DNA of 64,000 bases from Ulota crispa (lineage: Eukaryota; Streptophyta; Bryopsida; Orthotrichales; Orthotrichaceae), in contig OY987251.1 of assembly GCA_963920765.1 (NCBI GenBank), forward strand, positions 8,063,219 to 8,127,218, in the 5' to 3' direction. The notes under the pieces are model-generated. The model made no database searches, was not told the DNA's origin, and saw only the letters and a program-made list of their open reading frames with translations. A program made the translations under genes and the position numbers. Of the stretch, positions 11,517 through 24,113 are shown in pieces. How positions within the stretch are numbered: the first letter of the stretch is position 1; each line of letters opens with the position of its first letter.

Positions 11517-11677
11517 GGTATTCACATTCTTTGAAGTATCAAATTTAGACTTTCTAAATTTATCCATACATATATGTGTCTATATAGAGAAAATTTTATT
11601 TGGGCAAAATAGTGCCACATTCATTGCATTGGTTCTTTAGATAATAGTCTCTCAAAAAAATGGATTTGAAGCTATAA

Positions 11678-12609
11678 CCCCTTAAGGACCAAGCTCATTT
11701 TATTGTGAAAATCATTGAAAACTGCCACTTTTTGGGGAATGAGTGCAAAGGTTAGAAAATCAATTTTTTTCTAAAAATCCAACCATAGAATCTTGCCCTA
11801 AACAATGAGAGGTATTTGTGGGGAAAAAATCAGCTCATTTTAGATGTAGAGGAGTAAGATATTGACATCTAAAGTGATACAAAAAGTTCTTATCCATGCT
11901 GCCTACAAATTTCAGAAGCCTTTGATCACTCCAATATCAAAAAAATTACTCTACGTAAAGTTGAGGTTTATTTTTTCCATGTAGAAGACCAAGTTAGGTA
12001 AGTGTGGGAGAATTTTCAAATGAATTGGAGTTGTGGATCATACTTTGTAAAATCTAGCAATGCCGTAAGGTCATGAAATTTGCATATACACTAGGCAAGA
12101 TTGGAGGATTTATGTAAAATTGAGAAATATGAATTACTTTGATCCAAATGGTGGTAACCTAGGATTCTTAGTCTAATACAACATTGAAAAAAAAATCCAA
12201 AAGAATAATTAAAGCACCAAAATTTACAAGGGCAAAAGGAATGGAGGTTTTGGAGTTCCATACCTACTTGCAAACTCTAACTTCTCACTCATCAATCAAA
12301 ATTGAATGATACAAACCTTTCCACACATATAAAAATCTAAAGAATCAATTCCAAGTTTTTGTTTTTAAAAAATGCAAATTTCAAAGAAGTTTATTGGGTA
12401 GCCCGGATTGCTTGCACCCCCCATTTTTCAGAAATTCATGCATAACTTCTTCAATAAATGCCAGAGTGAAAAAAAAAATTAGATGTGCACGTACATCTTT
12501 GAATTCCCCACCAACTTCAATAGTTTCAAAAATTTATAAAAACGATTTAGTCATAGGTACATGCTTGACGTCCATCTGTTCCTTGAGAGAACAATTGGTC
12601 TTTTAGGGG
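11678..12609 (+). mobile_element. TTAA-family MITE, 932 bp
   Basis: Starts CCCCTTAAGGACCAAGC after ATAA (a one-base change from TTAA) and ends TTGGTCTTTTAGGGG before TTAA 12610-12613. The interior matches 4513-5420 (inverted) and the right half matches 60868-61175. Confidence 0.75.
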
Positions 12610-12758
12610 TTAATAACTTTATTTGACCTCCTTCATTTCATTTATTCTAAAAAAACTTAAGGCTTGTAGTCGAGGTCTAGATATTTTGGACCTCAAAGCT
12701 TTTAGGAAGAGAAAATCAAGCCACTATAGTTCTGTTATTAAAATAATTAAGTTCTTAA

Positions 12759-13518
12759 CCCCTAAACGCCCAAGGGGGTAAGGGCAAAACATAGATGTAT
12801 TATAAAATAATACTTATGTAATTTTGATGAAGTTTGCTTCAAAAGAGAAAACAACAATCACGGTGTTTAGTAATTATCCATATAGTCTGATATTCAAAAA
12901 AGTTTTGGATTTTTATTTAATGAATTTAGAAGCATTTACCATTTAATATTCACCAAAATTACAAATTTTATGCATAGATTTTAAAATTTGGTATGATTGG
13001 TTAAAAACGGACATTCTATTGTAAACTTCAAAAATGCAATCTTTTCAAAGGAGAGAATATCATTAGTTTTCCAAAATAGTAAATTTTACACACTAGTAAA
13101 AAATTGCACTAAGACCCACTAAATTTTGTCCACTTGTTTTTGTTGAGTTCCTTGTTTCCAACGCAAAATTTAGCTAAACAATGCAACATTTTGCAAAATT
13201 TCAACGCAAAAATTCATTCCCACTCAAAAATTTGCATTGGAAATAAGGAACTCAACAAAAACAACTAGACACAATTTAGTGGGTTTCAAAGTAGTTTTCT
13301 ACTAGTGACAACACTAGCAAATATTGAAGTGTTTGCCTTTGAAAAATTCTCCTTGATGGAGTTTAACTTGGATTGACATGATTCAAGTTGGGTTGGAAAG
13401 TAGAATTGATTTTCTATTAAATAAGAAATTTTTTTTTTATAAAATCTTTTTTTTCATCTCAGGCAGCCCACGAAAAATGGGCAGTGACCAAAAAAATGGT
13501 TGATTGAGCACTTAGGGG
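12759..13518. mobile_element. TTAA-family MITE, 760 bp, carrying a CACTA MITE
   Basis: TTAA at 12755-12758 and 13519-13522. Ends CCCCTAAACGCCC and, inverted, CCCCTAAGTGCTC. A 217 bp CACTA MITE is inserted at 13091-13307. Confidence 0.75.
13091..13307. mobile_element. CACTA MITE, 217 bp, ACA target duplication
   Basis: Begins CACTAGTAAAAAATTGCACT and ends TTTTCTACTAGTG; ACA flanks it at 13088-13090 and 13308-13310. The arms (TTGTTGAGTTCCTTGTTTCC and its inverse near 13235) make it nearly a full hairpin. Confidence 0.85.
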
Positions 13519-13918
13519 TTAAAGCTCCTTTTAGATCCAAGGGCCAAAATTTTGATTCAAATGTCCTATTATAAGTATATGGTTGGGAATTTGCTTATTT
13601 TAACTCCTATATTCCCAAGTCCATTTTTTCCTAAAAACCATTCTAAACTATTATTTTCAAATACTTAATCCCAAGAATTGTTTTTCTTCTTTTATTTACA
13701 AATCTAAGAGTATGATTTTGTATTAGACTTATGCAAGGAGCCTTGGTGAAATTTTCATGAGGTTTGACTATACAAATTGAGAGATATGATCTTTTGAAGT
13801 GAATTTGAATAGTTTTTTTGACCCTTGGCCAAAATTTCATGCTCTTTTGAACACATGTAATAGACATTTTTTGCACTATGGATGCAATAGAGATGTGCCC
13901 AACGTGCTTTGAATCATC

Positions 13919-16318
13919 ATAACATTCGCTAGAACTCTACAGGCTTGCCCTCCCTCCAACTGAAGAGTGTGGAATATTCCACACCCATCACTAGCTAAGA
14001 GGACACGTGACTGAATTTGTCAGAGAGTTTATGAAAGAGAGGCTCAGTTTAGTGCACATACGTTGATGTGAGGCAAGCCATGTCAGAAAGAAAGAAAGAA
14101 AAAAAAAAAAAAAAAAAAAAAAAAAACTTTTTTGGTACATCCTGAACAAATCCAGGCACTTATTTGCTCTCTTTTCTGGATTCAAGAGAATTTTTCTGAG
14201 CTTTCAAAATCATCAGATTTACCAACCATGTCAAAGTTTGCGTGTTAAAATGTCGGAATTTTTTCGAAGGGTAGCGTTCACCTCCTGCTCAGCTATCTTC
14301 TCCACGAACAAGCATGTCTTTTGTTAAGAAAACACATACTGATAATCTGAGCATAGAGTCCGACTTATAAGTCTTGGGCTCCTGGCCTCGAAAGTAATGA
14401 ACGGGCGATCTCCCAATAAGGCAGGCTCATGAGCTGGCCTCGAAAGTAGTGATCGGGAGATCTCCCGAGGATAAGGCATGGCACATGAGCTTTAACCAGG
14501 ACAACACTAATCACGATTTCTCCATGTAACTTATACTCATCAAATTAAGAGCCATGCTCAGCCATAAGTGACCGTATGATCCACAGCCATGTTTGCATGT
14601 TCTCATAGCAATTTTTTGCTTGCAGCTCTTTCTTGTTTGCAAAGGCTAAACTTCTAAAAAAACCCAGAACGCAGTTCGTCTAGGTATAAGGTAGAGTTTA
14701 TGCAACTTAGACTCGAGAGTACTGCTTGGGAATTCTTTAGGCCTATTCGAAAATTTGTGACTGCTTATCAGTAGTCCAGCGATCCTGCTGGAGCGTGAGC
14801 TCAGTCTCAAATTAAAACCGGTGCTTTCTTGAAAAGTATTTGCTACTATTGCGGCAAGTTACTAATAACCGGTATTGTCTATAGAGTCAAACTTATACAA
14901 GCAGCAACTATTTACAAGCTTTTCAGTAAACCATAGGCATTCTACGATTAGCATAGCAACATTCTAAAAAAGTTTTAGAAGTACTAGAGTAGAGAAGTAA
15001 GTAGAGTGAAGCTTGAGTTTTCCAATTCACCAAGAGGTTATGGGCCTCATGTGGCCCATCCCAAGAAGAAAACAAGTCAATGTTTAGTTAGTGAGGATGC
15101 ACGAGATGTCTTCAGCCCATAGACGCTTGTTATTGCTTTCATAAGGTTAGAAAAAAGGAGATAAAGCAACATAGATACTACTACAAACATCTCATGAGAA
15201 AATAAGAAACCTGAGTAGCATTGGTTTGAGAAGAGGCCATGTTGGCTCCGCAATCTCTAACCCACTCCGTAGATTCTGGTCCAAGAAGGATTAATAGTAA
15301 TCCCAAAACACGAAGATGCCAATTTTCAGTAACCCACTGTATTATGCTGCAACCTACTGTATGCTCAGAGAGTGCAGAGTCTCGCAGACACAGCGTGTGC
15401 CAGTAAAATGCAGAGTCTCGCAGACACAGTGTGTTCCTAATCTCAGTGTATTAGGCTAAGCACAAAAAATTGGAAGAGGAAGTGGGAAGGTCCTCTGCCT
15501 CAATTAGTGACTGACTGGTCCATAAATGGAAAATCTGCAAAAAATCTTGCTAATGGCCAGCAATTGCTGTACACAGGTATGAACGTATTGAATACATCCC
15601 TAAGTCGTTAGGTTAAGCGTCCATTTGGGCCGGTTTATCAATAAATGCTTGCTGATACACTAGTAAGTGTGGTATCAGCCCTTTGAGGCCATATCAGTAC
15701 CTCCTTATCTTAGTGATAAAACCAACTAGTTAATGCTTGCGTGGCAAGTCTTATTTAACCTTTAACGACTAGCATTTGTAATTTCTATAATTGTCTATAG
15801 GAAACACGATCTAAGCTAGAGCATTTTACCTATGTAAGGTAGAGAATTGTCTCTTTAGTGTGGAATCTCAATAGCATTATGTCATGAGAGTCATGTAAGC
15901 ACTTGTTTTTGTAATTTCTATTGTATGGATCATTATGGTATAAGAACCATATATATGTCAACTTAAAGTGGCAAATCCTACGTTTTTTATGAGAAATAGA
16001 GGGTTATTTGTATGCTTTTAAGAAGACTTAGGTCTATCCAAGCATGACAAGAACTCTTGAGTCTAGAGAATATAAGTTGTCTTGTAATTGTAGGTGTGTG
16101 GAATAGCTATAAGAAGCTTACTTTCACAAAATAAACAACATGCTACTAAAGTAACTCTTGTATTCTAGATCTCATAACCAAGAAGTCTAGTGACTATTGC
16201 TTGAATAGAAATCTTGAAAAAAGAAAAAGAAAAAATAATAACAATTGTCAGGATGAAGTTTGTGGATGGTACTTGAAGAGAGGGAAAGGCAGCCTCTCTT
16301 CAGGCTACTGAATGTTAT
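13919..16318. mobile_element. 2.4 kb non-coding element, ATAACATYCAGTAGC ends, copy 2
   Basis: Left end ATAACATTCGCTAGAACTC followed by GCCCTCCCTCC; right end GGCTACTGAATGTTAT. Homologous to 9371-11516, including AAGAGAGGGAAAGGCAGCCT near the right end. Contains an A(28) run near 14100, and short direct repeats near 14390-14485 (CCTCGAAAGTARTGA) and 15370-15430 (GCAGAGTCTCGCAGACACAG). No coding frame. Confidence 0.75.
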
Positions 16319-17411
16319 GATATTGGGCATATCTCCACAAATTTTTATGACCAATAAAGACTTGGAACATTTTCTACATGGGCTTGCATTGCAAATTTGT
16401 GCTTGAAATTCATACTACACTAAGGTTTTTGCAAAACAAATTTCTAAGGGTTATTTTTGAAATACAGAAATTGAAATAATGGATTGAATTTTTTTACTTT
16501 TATTAACAACCACAAAAAAATTTGAAAAAAAAAAACCAAATCTCTAGTAGCTATTGCATTTCAATAGCTACTATACTTATCTAAAATGATATTGTATTCA
16601 TTTGGTACACTATTACTTTGGATGTACTCCAATCAAAGGTCATGCCTTCATTGATTGCTCTTGGAAGAAGTTAATGGAAAATGGTATGCTTGACTTGCCC
16701 CTTAAACAAAAAGTCTTGTAAAACATCAATAACTTTTGGACGTAAATCTAATATCAACAAAATTAGAATTGCAATGTAGCCCTTCCAAAACTCTAATTTA
16801 AAAAATAAATTCAAATTTTTTGATAAAATTCCAATAGTACAAACCTGCCTAATATCCACTTTGTTACTCGTAGAAATAACAAGCCTGTCGGGGTTGATAT
16901 TACATTTAAAATATATATATATATATATATTAAAATGGATGTCATTGTCAAATCCCAGTTTGTAGAAACATTGGGTTTGCCAACATTTGGGTGAAAAACA
17001 GTATTAGCATATTCCAAGGGCTAGGTCAGCCCAAAAACAAATTCAAAGTACAAACCCCAAAATTGCAGGGTTATCCAGAAAAAAAAGGTTCTGCATGGAA
17101 AAAGATAATCTACAAAGGATATTTAGTTAGCGTAACCTACTTTCATTTTTCTTAACGAACTTGGCGGTGCCGACTGGCGAAAATGCTCTCGCTTATCGAT
17201 AACTAAATAACAGCTTGGGTAACTATCGCCAGGGTTAAAAAGCTCTGCTTTTTGATCTGCTAAAAAATCTATAATAATCATCAGGAGATTGAATTTGAGA
17301 ATTTTGAGTTCACATTTCGATTCAGAGATCTCAATTTAGTTCAAAAACTTAGGGTGCTTTTTTGGGTTTCTAGTTGGTGGAGCGATAGGCACCAACAATG
17401 AAAGCAATTAA
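16319..17411. other. Unassigned AT-rich spacer with a TA microsatellite
   Basis: Contains an (AT)n tract near 16907-16930. No gene or element with clear ends was recognised. Confidence 0.5.
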
Positions 17412-18277
17412 CCCCTTAGGGTCGCTTGCATTCTAAGCTGAAGGTTATTTAAGAAAAGCAAATTGCTTCAACTTTTTTGGCGATAAAATTAGATATAAAA
17501 AGTAAAATCTAATCGTGCAAATGTAAACTGTGGTCTTGGAAGATAAGCACATAATTTTATTTCTTTATTTTTTATTTTTTGACATGGTTGGCCCTCACAT
17601 CGACGTATGTGTACTAAATTGAGCCTCTTTTTCATAAACTCTCTCACAAATTCAATCAAGTGTCCCCATAGTTAAAGATGGGTGTGGAATATTCCACACC
17701 ATTTCATCTAAAGGGAGGGCAGTGCTTGGTAGCGCTACTGAATGCTATGAAACATGGATGGTTGGGTGCAAAAATTGTGGAAAAGATCAAAAAAATTTGA
17801 TCATTTTTAGAAAAATGAGAGTTGCATTTTTAGAAAATCCAACTGGAGAAGTTATTTGAATGGTATTGATCTAGGACCATGTGTTTTTTCAAAAGAAATG
17901 TGACTGTACATAAGTGATTTTAATTGTGCAACGCTGAAAGGACTAAAGAGCTTGGGTAGGGGGTACAAAGCCCAATAATAATTGGGTTGGTTGCTGTCAT
18001 GGCACTATTTACTTGGTCCCTAAAGACGTCAGATGACTTCATGTTCTTGCTGGTGTTTTGATGACTCATTTGTATTGAACACTCAAGTTTCCCAATAGCC
18101 CTTCCAATGAATCACTCTCTCTACAACATGTTATAATTCCAAACTTCGATCAAACAAGTGCACGTGAAAATAAACTTCATTCCCTACATGTTTGTAGTTG
18201 GTCAACTCATGATCCAAAATTAATGACACATACAAAATTTCATTTCAAAATTTTTTGCCTCCTCCGGCCCTAAGGGG
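17412..18277. mobile_element. TTAA-family MITE, 866 bp
   Basis: TTAA at 17408-17411 and 18278-18281; termini CCCCTTAGGGTCG and inverted CCCCTTAGGGCCG. It carries a fragment of the ATAACATYCAGTAGC family (17565-17748). Confidence 0.8.
17565..17748 (-). mobile_element. End fragment of the ATAACATYCAGTAGC family, inverted
   Basis: Read on the minus strand it starts ATAGCATTCAGTAGC, passes GCCCTCCC and GGTGTGGAATATTCCACACC, and continues to ACATACGTCGATGTGAGG, matching the left 180 bases of the elements at 9371 and 13919. The other end was not found. Confidence 0.65.
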
Positions 18278-18797
18278 TTAAAAAAAACAATGAAGAATGG
18301 GATAGTCTGAATAACGTAGGCATGTTCATCCATAAAATTTACTAATCCTAGTGTTTGCTTGAAGAAGAATTTGACAATTTCCTCCATTTTTTTACCTAAT
18401 TTTATTAAGGCAGCTAGTGTCATAATGAGATAAGATTCTTGTGAGTTTTTGCCAGAAAAAAAGAACCCTGCTTGGAAGGGAATGAATCTCCTAAATAGGG
18501 AGCAGATTTTTTTCTTATCTTGTTTATGGAAAAAGAGCTTTTTCCCACCGTGGCACCCCAAGCGCAGATGTACAGTATTTTGAACAGGTAATAACTGATT
18601 GCATGAATGGGCGTCGACACGTGGGATTTTCCGTACTCAATACGTGTCAGTATCTTGCAGACCAGGAGCGCGTGCCGTTTGACTATTTCATTTTCTGAAT
18701 AGGACAGATACGAAGTGCGGCAGACAAGCCAAAATCAGAATCTCACAATCCAAATGTGAATTCAAAATTCCCAAATTCAACCTCTTGATGATAACTA

Positions 18798-19098
18798 CAC
18801 CAAATAGTGCATTTAGGTTGCCTCAACAATTACGTTGCCTTATTTTGAAAAGTTATCTCATGATCCACCACTTGTCCACTTGGAAGTGCATATAAGCCTT
18901 TATATACTAAAATTTCACTTGGTTTACAACTTGGAGTTGTTAGTTTGTGTTTCTATAACTTTGTAATAGTTGTTAAATCTTTTGAAAGTTATTTTCCACA
19001 ATAATTATTAATAAAAGTTGCTATAGTAACAATAAGTATTTAAATAGTGTGGAATGTCAAGAAATTAGTATGGGGCAACCTAAATGCACTATTTGGTG
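18798..19098. mobile_element. TA-flanked MITE with near-perfect inverted ends, 301 bp
   Basis: CACCAAATAGTGCATTTAGG at the left is exactly inverted at the right, with TA on each side (18796-18797, 19099-19100). Interior homologous to 1614-1817. Confidence 0.8.
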
Positions 19099-19299
19099 TA
19101 TCTAAACTCTCACATTTTTTGACCAGTAAAAAAGCACTAGTAGAAAACTCCTTCCAAAACAAAAGAAAACCAACAATTTCTTGTTGATTTGGGCACTTGC
19201 CCACACTAATTGACTAATTTAACAGAATTTTGTAAAAAACTAAATACGTTTTGTTGATTTGGACACCATTATCTAAATCAACAAAAATTTTGGAATCTT

Positions 19300-19910
19300 T
19301 TGAAGATCTTTTGGGAATTTTTTGTGAATCTTTAAGAATCTTCAAGAATCTTTTGGGAATCATTGAGAATCTTTTTAGGATTTTTAAGAATATTTAAGAA
19401 TCTTTTTGAGATTTTAGAATCTTTGAGAATCTTTTAGGAATCTTCATGAATCTTTGGAAATCTTTTGGAATCTTTTCAAGTTTTTCTAGAATCTTTGAGA
19501 ATGTTTGAGAACAATTGAGAATCTTTGAGAATCATTTTGGAATCTTTGGGAATATTTTGAAATCTTTGGGAATCTTTTCAAGTTTTTTGGAATCTTTGAG
19601 AATGTTTGAGAAAAATTAAGAATCTTTGAGAATCTTTGAGAATCTTTGAGAATCTTTTTGGATCTTTAAGAATCTTTGGAAATCTTTGGAAATCTTTGGA
19701 AATCTTTTCAAGTTTTTTTGGAATCTTCGAGAATGTTTGAGAACAATTGAGAATCTTTGAGAATCTTTGAGAATCTTTTGGAATCTTTGGGAATCTTTTC
19801 AGGTTTTTTTGGAATCTTTGAGAATGTTTGAGAACAATTGAGAATCTTTGAAAATCTTTGAGAATCTTTTAGGAATCTTTGAAAATCTTTTTAAAATCTT
19901 TATGAAATTT
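19300..19910 (+). repeat. Degenerate minisatellite, about 11 bp unit GAATCTTTGAG
   Basis: Some fifty variants of GAATCTTTGAG/GAATCTTTTGG follow one another with higher-order blocks of about 120 bp marked by AGAATGTTTGAGAACAATTG (four copies near 19494, 19605, 19730 and 19822). Lies wholly within the CACTA element. Confidence 0.85.
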
Positions 19911-20767
19911 GTTAAAGTACTTCAAATTACTTATAGAAATAGAATCTCTTAGACTGAATTAGAGTCCTTTAGGAATCTTTTTGTAAATCATCAAAATACT
20001 TTAAAATATTTTTAACAAAAAAACTATCACAATAGTTTAGGTTTGTTTTTGAAATCTTTCTAAAACTTTTTGGACCTCATTAAATTTTTTTGAAGTTTTA
20101 AAAAATAAATGAAGTTTTCAAAAAAAATAGAATCTTTTAGAAGTTTGAGTGTACATTGACTGGTTTTATTTTCTTTATTTTTCACAATTTTGTAAGATTT
20201 AAAATTAGCAGGCTTTAAAGTCAAGTAAAAACATGACCATAATAACAAAAAACTCAACAATTTTTTGTTGATGTAGATACTTTTGGACACAACTTCACTA
20301 ACTCAACAAAATTTTATATAAAAAGTACAACATTTTGTTGTTTTAAATACCAAAATTTCTTTACAAACAAATATAAATGATGCTCCTCAATTCTTTGAAG
20401 AAATCATATATGTCCTTTAAGGATTAAAAGTACCAAAAATATCTTTGTGTTACATGATAACCAAGTGTATAGTTTAATGCAAATTCTTACAAGAAACCAA
20501 AGGTGATTTTTACATTTCAAATAATACAAGGATATATTTAACATTTCAAAATAGAAGAGTTTTTTTTATTAATTTTCCAAAATAATAGGAGTATAATTGA
20601 TATTCCTACAAAAAATAAGGACTATTTTTTATGTTTCACATATTTTCGGCGTAAACTTGATATTTTGAAAGATTTAAAGGGTATTTTTAGTATTTTTCCT
20701 TCTATTACTAACCAAATGAATTTAAAAAAAACAGTCTTATAAAACATTTTTATAAGCTTTAAAACAT

Positions 20768-21180
20768 GGGAATTGATATGTGTACTACACCCTTCCAATT
20801 ACTATACCACACTACAAGGTAAATTTTAGATTTCTACCATCAAAAAGCTGAATTTGAAAATTTTGAATTCAAATTTGGACTTAGAGACCATGGTATTGTC
20901 TAGAACCATAAAAAAAAGTTGCAATTCAACAACACCCAATGAGAAAGTTTAGTTAGGGAGAAAATTGTTAATTTTACTTTCATTTGTAAAAAATGATAAG
21001 CTTTTTCATTGGGTGTTGTTGAATTGCAACTTTTCTTATGGTCCTAGACCATACCATGGTCTATAAGTTCAAATTTGAATTCAAAATTCTCAAACTCAAA
21101 TTTTTGATGGTAGAAATCTAAAATTTATCCCAAGGGTGTGGTACAGTAGTTCAAAGGGTGTGGTTCACATATTAATGCCC
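20768..21180. mobile_element. Hairpin MITE with 9-bp target duplication, inside the CACTA element
   Basis: Ends GGGAATTGATATGTG and, inverted, GGGCATTAATATGTG. Flanks TTAAAACAT (20759-20767) and TTAAAAAAT (21181-21189) match at 8 of 9 bases, as expected for Mutator-like insertion. Arms include TTGCAATTCAACAACACCCA and its inverse. Confidence 0.75.
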
Positions 21181-22241
21181 TTAAAAAATATCCAAAACTA
21201 TTCAAAAGTCAATAGAATTTGGATTTTATAATTGCAAGGTTTTAATTCCGTAACTTTTCATGACTTCATGTTAATTGAAGCTATCAAACTATAGAGGCTA
21301 TTTTAACAAAATAAGGTTTTTTTTACAAAAAAACTAGCACTAAATAATAATTATTAATGAATCCAACATTTGCCTGCAACAATCCTTATGAGATTTGTTA
21401 ATTCCAAAAAAAATTTATAAACAAAACCAAAAAGATGGAAATAAACAATTTATTTAAAATTTCTAAACACTTTCTCTGATTTTAGCTCATAACTTTTGAT
21501 AAAAAGATTGAAATCCAAAAAAATTTGTTGGAGGTGAAATCAAAATACAATTATCAACTTTTCTTAGTTCTAAGTTTTTTGAAAAAAAATCCTTTTAATA
21601 GGCGGAAATAGCCTCCAAAGTCTACTGGATTACTAAAGACATGAACATTTAATGTACAAATAGAATCAAGATATCAATGTGTGCATGTGTATTTGCATAT
21701 TCTCTAGTGATTTTTGAGAATGTGCTAAAGTTGTGGAGTGTGAGAGGAGAGGTGGAGGGTTCAAACTCCACTACTAGCACCTGCCCGGGGGCTTGGGCAG
21801 TTGCCAGGAAGTTTGGGCAGCTGCCCGTCTCCTGAAAAGTTCACATTTTCGTAAAATAAAAACAAATTCTATGAAAAAAAATTTTAAAATTGAAAAGAAA
21901 TAGAATTGAACAACATAAAATACGTAATAGAAATCAACAACAAATTAACAAAAAACTGTAAATAATCAACAGAAAATCAACAGAAAAGTACCCAAATCAA
22001 CTTGACCAAATTCACAGAAAAAATCAACAGTTTTTAGTTGAAATTCTGTTGATTTTGTGCTGAATTTTCTACTAGTGAAGCCAAAGTTTGGCACCACAAA
22101 ATGGCATATCAACTAACAGTAGTTGATAATGAAGGCCATTCCCATTAGATAATTGGACGTGTTTGGGTTAGAAGAAATTTGTCCTCATCCTTGGCATGGG
22201 CCCATTGATATAGTTTTAAATCAGTCTGTCAAACATATTAA

Positions 22242-23203
22242 CCCCTAAAGGATCAAGGGTGTTTTTGAGAAAAAATCTTAGAAACTGCCAACTTTTAGTG
22301 CATTGCCCAGATTTTAAAATAAAAACTTTTTTTCTCAATTTCAAGCATTAAAAAGTGTGTCAAACAGATAAATTAATGTGTTAATGTATGCAAAAAAATT
22401 CAGCCCATTTGACCGCAAGGGTTGTAAGATTGTAACATTTGAAGTGAGAAAAACAACTTTTTTCATTCTTGCAAAACAAGGTTAGCACACTTTGAGCCTT
22501 TTTAGAGTAAAATTTTTGCTCTACACAAATTTGAGCTTTTTGACCATTCACATGTATGATGTTAGGTTCACTCTTGAAATTTTCAGATGCAAAGGTAGAA
22601 TCTAGCTTATTTTAAATCACCTTGCAATGCAAGGAGGTTTAATGTATTGGCAATACATTAGTCATTCTTTCATGATTTCTAGTGCAATGAGGAAGTCTTT
22701 TACTTGAAATCTAAATGGTGAAAAGTTAGAGACAATCATTTGGAATATGTGAAAAAAAGTTTCAAGAGTGTTGGATTTATAAATTGAAAGATAATAGGGC
22801 CTAAAGTTAGAGGAGTTTTTTTTTTTTTTTTTCTTCTTGAAACTATCCAAACATAGTTAACAAAATTTGACTCCCTTCAAAATGTGATGTGAGAGTTCAA
22901 TTTTTTTTTTGACAATTGTACACCATGTTTTTTTAGTCATATACTTGCCAAATTTCAAAAGTTGATGAAAGTTTTAACATAAGATTCTCCAAAGATGCCC
23001 AAGCTACTCAAGTTGCCCAAATTCTTTTGGACAACATAACTTTTGAACCCGGCATCCGATTGGGGAAAAATTACATTTCCACTTACAAGATACATATTTG
23101 CACCTTATGCAACAATTTTGAGAACATCCAATAAAAATTAACTCCATATGATGCTACCCAAGTTCTCAAGTGGCTGTTCAACAGCCACTTGGTCCTTTAG
23201 GGG
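22242..23203 (+). mobile_element. Complete TTAA-family MITE, 962 bp
   Basis: TTAA at 22238-22241 and 23204-23207. Ends CCCCTAAAGGATCAAG and inverted CCCCTAAAGGACCAAG differ at one base. Reverse relative at 470-1273. Non-coding. Confidence 0.85.
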
Positions 23204-23703
23204 TTAAAGATGTGTCAATGAACCATGTTCTCTCAAATGGTGCATTCCCCCATTTCAAGCAACCAATGAGATGGTTCCATATGACTTCAAAAAGTGGGAA
23301 TAATTACATGGAACCTTTCAAGTAGTGGGGTTTTGAAACTTTCTTGTGCTTTTGTTTTTTATTTATGTTTTACTATTCACATTCATTTTTTATAATGCTC
23401 CTTGCCAATTAGAATGAGATTTTTTGGTGATCCATTTGAAACACTGTTTAAGGTGGACGGATTGGTCAAGACCAGGCCACACTAAACTAAACCGGCGTTT
23501 GAAATGGCATATTATAAAAGAACAAGTGGCGACATTTACTTATGTGTGTAATAGTAGATTATTTGATTTTCTATGCCCACTATTCTAGTCTTTTCAAAAT
23601 TGACGTTTTTGAGAGTTCAAAAATTGACATCTCAAACCTTTTGTCCTAGAATGGTGAAGAAGTTATCTTTAATAGAACAATGAATGAAACCTTGGTAAAA
23701 TAA

Positions 23704-24105
23704 GGGACCGACTAGGTGGACACCCCCTAATTGCTACTCGGACACCCCCCATAGCCATATCTATTAAATTTGAGATTATTATTATGCTGAAATATGAAAT
23801 AAATCAAAGCAATACTTTAGCATACATCTGCATCTACAAGTGTTGTAAATACACAACAAATTTGCTTCATTTGTGATAAGGTTAGGAATTAAACCTGTTG
23901 CTCCCTTCATTTATTGGCTTGACTCTTGATCATGTCACAAATGAGGCAAATTTGTTGTATGTTTGGAGCACTTGTAAACACAAATATATGCTAGACTATT
24001 GCTTTGATTTTATTTCATATTTCATCGTAATAATAATCTCAAATTTAATAGATTTAGCTATGGGGTGTCCAAGTAGCAATCGGGGGTGTCCACCTAGTCG
24101 CTCCC
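23704..24105. mobile_element. Foldback MITE with perfect 8-bp duplication TAAAATAA (hAT-type)
   Basis: TAAAATAA is present at 23696-23703 and 24106-24113. Ends GGGACCGACTAGGTGGACAC and inverted GGGAGCGACTAGGTGGACAC; inverted similarity continues for about 80 bases per arm. An 8-bp duplication points to hAT. Non-coding. Confidence 0.85.
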
Positions 24106-24113
24106 TAAAATAA

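Larger units (their letters stand above)
19135..22077. mobile_element. 2.9 kb CACTA element, AAG target duplication
   Basis: Begins CACTAGTAGAAAACTCC and ends GAATTTTCTACTAGTG, flanked by AAG at 19132-19134 and 22078-22080. Subterminal repeats of CAACAAAATTTTGT and TTGTTGATTT type lie at both ends, as is usual for En/Spm elements. No transposase frame survives. It hosts a GAATCTTTGAGAATCTTT minisatellite and a nested 413 bp hairpin MITE. Confidence 0.85.

Noticed and set aside
16907..16930. AT tract as a regulatory site
   Set aside because: Ordinary microsatellite with no nearby gene.
19300..19910. CRISPR-like regular array
   Set aside because: Units are contiguous degenerate 11-mers without spacers, in a nuclear plant context.
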